In this document: positions 9,801-12,499 of the stretch, piece after piece
Position numbering within the stretch: position 1 is the stretch's first letter
Layout: each line of letters opens with the position of its first letter
Assembly: GCA_027596035.1 (NCBI GenBank)
Contig: JADGJA010000688.1
Coordinates: 1-12,499, forward strand
Length of the DNA: 12,499 nucleotides
Origin: Thoreauomyces humboldtii
Taxonomy: Eukaryota; Chytridiomycota; Chytridiomycetes; Spizellomycetales; Powellomycetaceae
Direction of reading: 5' to 3'
Program-made: the position numbers and the translations under genes
The notes under the pieces: generated by a model
The model's database searches: none
Seen by the model: only the letters and a program-made list of their open reading frames with translations
Told to the model about the DNA's origin: nothing

Positions 9801-10029
9801 CGCTCAAGTGGGTCCCCAGCATTCCTTCGTGCTCCCCAACGGCGTCCTCAACACCGACGGCGCAAACTCGCTTGCCATCGCTGTCACCAGTCAGGGGGGA
9901 CCCGGCAATGGACTCGACACGGTCGTCCTGAAGAACATCTTTACTGTTCGTGGTGGGGTTCCTCTCGAGCTCGTGCCGTCTCCGACGTATCAAGACCTCA
10001 AGACCAAGTTGCAGGCTGCCCCGTACTAG
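6801..10029 (+). CDS. lacA: Secreted GH35 beta-galactosidase (LacA type)
   Basis: Retaining hydrolase removing terminal beta-galactose from lactose or plant galactans, acting outside the cell. Exons 6801-6928, 6987-7312, 7386-7685 and 7754-10029 join in frame into 1009 aa, close to the roughly 1000 aa of fungal LacA enzymes; introns are 58, 73 and 68 nt. The N-terminus is a signal peptide (hydrophobic residues 8-26) followed by a Kex2-type site LDKR (31-34). The catalytic barrel opens with TYDKYNLYIDGK, then GEFHAFRLP, VRPGPYINAE, the proton donor in YQLENE (Glu194) and the nucleophile in PEFGGGWFDYYG (Glu302), plus FGGTNWGWM and YTSYDYGAAISE. The 700 C-terminal residues match the beta-sandwich and jelly-roll domains of the family in length and pattern. 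Oddities: the signature reads GGTVILYQLENEL where GGP and ENE-Phe/Tyr are usual. No GPI signal or membrane anchor is seen. Convergent with the permease gene downstream. The gene symbol is family-level. Confidence 0.95.
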
Positions 10030-10279
10030 CGATTCAATAGTTGAGCACCGCGAATACTTTCGCTCTATTTGTTTGTTTACATGAATTTGATTACTGTCAA
10101 GACCGGAAGTCAATCCGTTCATCCTGACTCCCTCGTCTCTACGTAACTTTTCCTGCGTATATAGGCGTCTGGATGAAATATTGGTGCCTCGGTCTATTTG
10201 TATTCTTGTAGCAAAAGGGTTCTATCTATGCGATTGACGTTTACCGTCCGATCTCTGCTGACATCTACTCACATCCACG
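10030..10279. other. Convergent intergenic region
   Basis: 250 bp between the stop codons of the beta-galactosidase and the permease. It holds both 3' ends: a T-rich stretch at 10066-10080 and AT-rich DNA around 10140-10215. No gene or structured RNA is visible. Confidence 0.6.
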
Positions 10280-11893
10280 TCAAGGAGGAAGTCCGACAGG
10301 TGGTAGGTACAAGTTCACTACACCACAGATCATCAAGAATCCAAAAGACACCCACAAGCAAACCCAGATTCCATAGTACTGATACAGCCAGCCGGAGAGA
10401 ACCGTGCCTGTCAAACGTCCGATGGCATTGGCGCAATCTGCACGCACCTTGTACGTCAGAAAAACCCATCTCATCTGGAAACCGAACGAAAAAGCAGACT
10501 CACAGTAGAACCCGACGTTGATTGCCACCTTGTCCTTCCCGGCGTATGCGACGATGAGGTAGGAGTGGATGGACGAGTTTACTGCGAAGAAGAAGGCGAA
10601 GGCCACGAGTCCGACGCTGAGCCCGCAGAGAAGTCCGATGGAACCGGTCCCGTTCGCAACGTCGCGCTTCACGGTCAGTAGCACGGCCAGACCCGATGTG
10701 ACCACGAGTAACGCGATCGTCCAAGGAACCAGGGCCACACCTCTGCAGAGAAAGACGGGAACGAACGGAAGTTGAGTAACATCGATGAGGTTAGACGAGG
10801 CGATTGAAAAACAGCCCAGACGAACCGTCGAACTGGGTAGCATCCCAACGGTCGCAGGATGAGTTGCGGAGTGGCCGACTGAACAGCACCGTACAGCATG
10901 ATCCACGCGGCCATGTAAGATCCGGACGCGATGAAGCTCCAGTTGAACATGGCGCGCAGATAGATGGGTAGCACGACCTCGAACCACATGTCCCTCGACC
11001 CGAACAAGAAGACGCGGGCAAGAGACAGCATGTTGACGCTGAACCCTTTGTCGAATATCTGACGAAGGGTGATCCGAGTCGGGGCCTTTGAGACGCCGAG
11101 ATCCGCGTCCAGTCGCGTGCATGCGGGAACAACAGCCGTGCAGAGGATCGCCAGGACGAGGAGGGAAGGCCACAGTCCAGCGTAGTTCAGAAGAGCGGCT
11201 CCGGCGAAGAACCCGAGTCCTTTGATCGAGTTCTTGGCACCCGTCAGCCACGCCACGAGTCGGAAGAGGGACGAGTGGGTCCCTCGGTCGTCCTTTGCCA
11301 CCAGCTTGGTCACGGACTTGCCGGCCAGTTTCACAAGGTCCTTGGCTACTCCAGCGAAGGACTGGGCGAAAACGACGTAGCCGATGACTGCGCCACGGGG
11401 CCAATCATCCGCTCCGATCATGGCGAAGAGCAAGCACATGCCAACCAATTGGCATGTCAGTCCGGTCAATGTGCAAAGCCTGAGGCCCCACTGCGATCCG
11501 ACGATGCCGCCAAGCAGGTTCGTCACCACCCCGAGCGCTTCGTACGAAGTGAACATCAGGGCGATATCGAACGGCTACAACGGAACATGCTCGTCAACAT
11601 GTGCGAAGATGCGGGCGGGGACGTGAGCACGGGGAAGAAGAATGGTCAGGCACCTGATAGTGTCTCTGATACAAGGCGAACAGCACGATCATGCGCAGAG
11701 CAGCGTCCGTGAAGGTGAAAACAAGATATCCGCTGGCTCTACGAAGATGCGTTTTAGCGCCGAGGGTGCTTCATGACGGTAGGATCATGTCACACGTCCT
11801 TTCGTCTTACATGATGTAAAAGTTGCGCATCGGTACCGCGGAGGGACTTGCCGGACCTGGAGGGAGCGATTCTTTCATATCCGCCGCAGCCAT
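10280..11893 (-). CDS. arsJ: MFS permease, ArsJ-type organoarsenical efflux family
   Basis: Inner-membrane or plasma-membrane transporter. Bacterial ArsJ exports 1-arseno-3-phosphoglycerate made by a GAPDH from arsenate, giving arsenate resistance. Exons (minus) 11893-11811, 11738-11654, 11574-10826, 10742-10504 and 10437-10280 join in frame into 437 aa (bacterial ArsJ is about 400); introns are 72, 79, 83 and 66 nt. The start context is AAACATGG. After a polar 22-residue N-terminus come motifs I associate with ArsJ: FTFTDAALRMIVLF, YEALGVVTNLLGGIVG, AKDLVKLAGKS, FRLVAWLTGAKNSIKGLGFF, FLFGSRDMWFEVVLPIYL, and VGFYYCANAIGRLTGTVLSG near the end. Ten to twelve hydrophobic helices are apparent. 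The third intron uses a weak donor (gttcgt), so the loop around residue 305 could differ by a few residues. No GAPDH gene lies in the window. Substrate is inferred from family; a different sugar-phosphate-like substrate is possible. Confidence 0.85.
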
Positions 11894-12433
11894 GTTTACT
11901 TGGCTGAGGAATGGGGTGTTTAGTTCGGACAAGTGGGACGGGCACGGTAGTTTCTTTGAACGCGAAAATCTCACCTGAACTGAGGAGTCTCGCCAGACGA
12001 TGCGAGAAACGTTACGGTCGAGTGGTCCCCGGAAAAGCTAGGTGTCGTGTGGTCTCCGCTGCTTGCCGCTGGGTTCGACTCGCGAGGAGGACCCTTTGGC
12101 AGGATGCCAAGTTCGCTGCCATCCGCCGAGAGATGCACGCTGACCTTTTCGCGACGCATGAATATCCGAAATCACCTTCACGACTGGCGGAGAGAGGGGA
12201 GGAGGGCCTCTTGCGCCGGTTATGTTAGCGCAGCTCACGCGTTTTTCTCTTTCTCGGTGTCATCAGGAACGGCCGCTCATTGGTTGCGGGCACAAAGGAA
12301 AGGAAAGGTGGGACAGGGCTAGGGTTGCGTACACACAACGCAGCACGTACCCGTTGTGGGTAGGGTTTACCAAACGTTTCCCCTCCCAATCTCTCTCGCC
12401 CTTGTGCAGGTGGATCCTTTATTCCCCTAGGGG
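11894..12433. other. Subtelomeric region between the permease gene and the telomere
   Basis: 540 bp holding the permease promoter and the subtelomere. No gene, tRNA or known subtelomeric repeat is recognisable; short open frames on both strands overlap and look non-coding. Degenerate telomere-like bits are present at 12319-12326 (CTAGGGTT) and 12361-12368 (TAGGGTTT). A short inverted pair, CACAACG (12334-12340) and CGTTGTG (12352-12358), lies between them. The last ten bases, 12424-12433, are the palindrome CCCCTAGGGG, abutting the telomere array. Confidence 0.6.
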
Positions 12434-12499
12434 TTAGGGTTAGGGTTAGGGTTAGGGTTAGGGTTAGGGTTAGGGTTAGGGTTAGGGTTAGGGTTAGGG
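12434..12499 (+). repeat. Telomere, (TTAGGG)11
   Basis: Eleven consecutive perfect TTAGGG units fill the last 66 bases and end exactly at the window end. G-rich strand reads 5'->3' toward the right edge, as at a true chromosome right end. It is too uniform and too terminal to be an interstitial relic. The unit is the vertebrate/fungal type, not the TTTAGGG of plants and oomycetes. Confidence 0.97.

Noticed and set aside
10280..11404. Long minus-strand frame read as a single 374-aa protein
   Set aside because: Only its last third matches the permease. The first part is an out-of-frame shadow of permease exon 3, and the frame runs through two introns.
12040..12090. Possible tRNA from the GGTTCGACTC motif
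   Set aside because: It resembles a B box, but the bases flanking the TTCGACT loop do not pair as a T stem and no D arm or anticodon arm fits upstream.

Overview
The window is the right-hand end of a eukaryotic chromosome. It closes in eleven perfect TTAGGG units (12434-12499), and every gene is interrupted by short GT-AG introns. Telomere type, intron sizes (58-110 nt except one of 236 nt), GC-rich coding sequence, a secreted protein with a Kex2-type Lys-Arg site and a hybrid histidine kinase together suggest a filamentous or yeast-like fungus. A basidiomycete is my guess; the phylum is inference.

Four protein genes can be reconstructed, all with joins that keep the reading frame. (1) 895-2182, plus strand: guanylate kinase, 4 exons, 290 aa, with an unusual 90-residue tail ending in a basic stretch and a CaaX box. 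(2) 2617-4747, minus strand: membrane-bound hybrid histidine kinase, 3 exons, 661 aa. (3) 6801-10029, plus strand: secreted GH35 beta-galactosidase, 4 exons, 1009 aa. (4) 10280-11893, minus strand: 12-helix-type MFS permease, 5 exons, 437 aa, which I recognise as an ArsJ-type organoarsenical efflux permease. It is the last gene before the telomere.

The genes form two convergent pairs (guanylate kinase/histidine kinase, 434 bp apart; beta-galactosidase/ArsJ, 250 bp apart) separated by about 2 kb of divergent intergenic DNA. That divergent region has a TATA box for the beta-galactosidase, a GA-rich simple repeat and several telomere-like TTAGGG/CCCTAA motifs. The 540 bp between the ArsJ gene and the telomere holds no gene I can support.

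The genes do not look like one pathway. Nucleotide metabolism and two-component signalling give way, toward the telomere, to accessory functions: extracellular sugar hydrolysis and probable arsenic resistance. The observations most worth following are the ArsJ-like gene in a eukaryotic subtelomere, the predicted prenylated guanylate kinase, and a small GAA-loop hairpin repeat inside its third intron.
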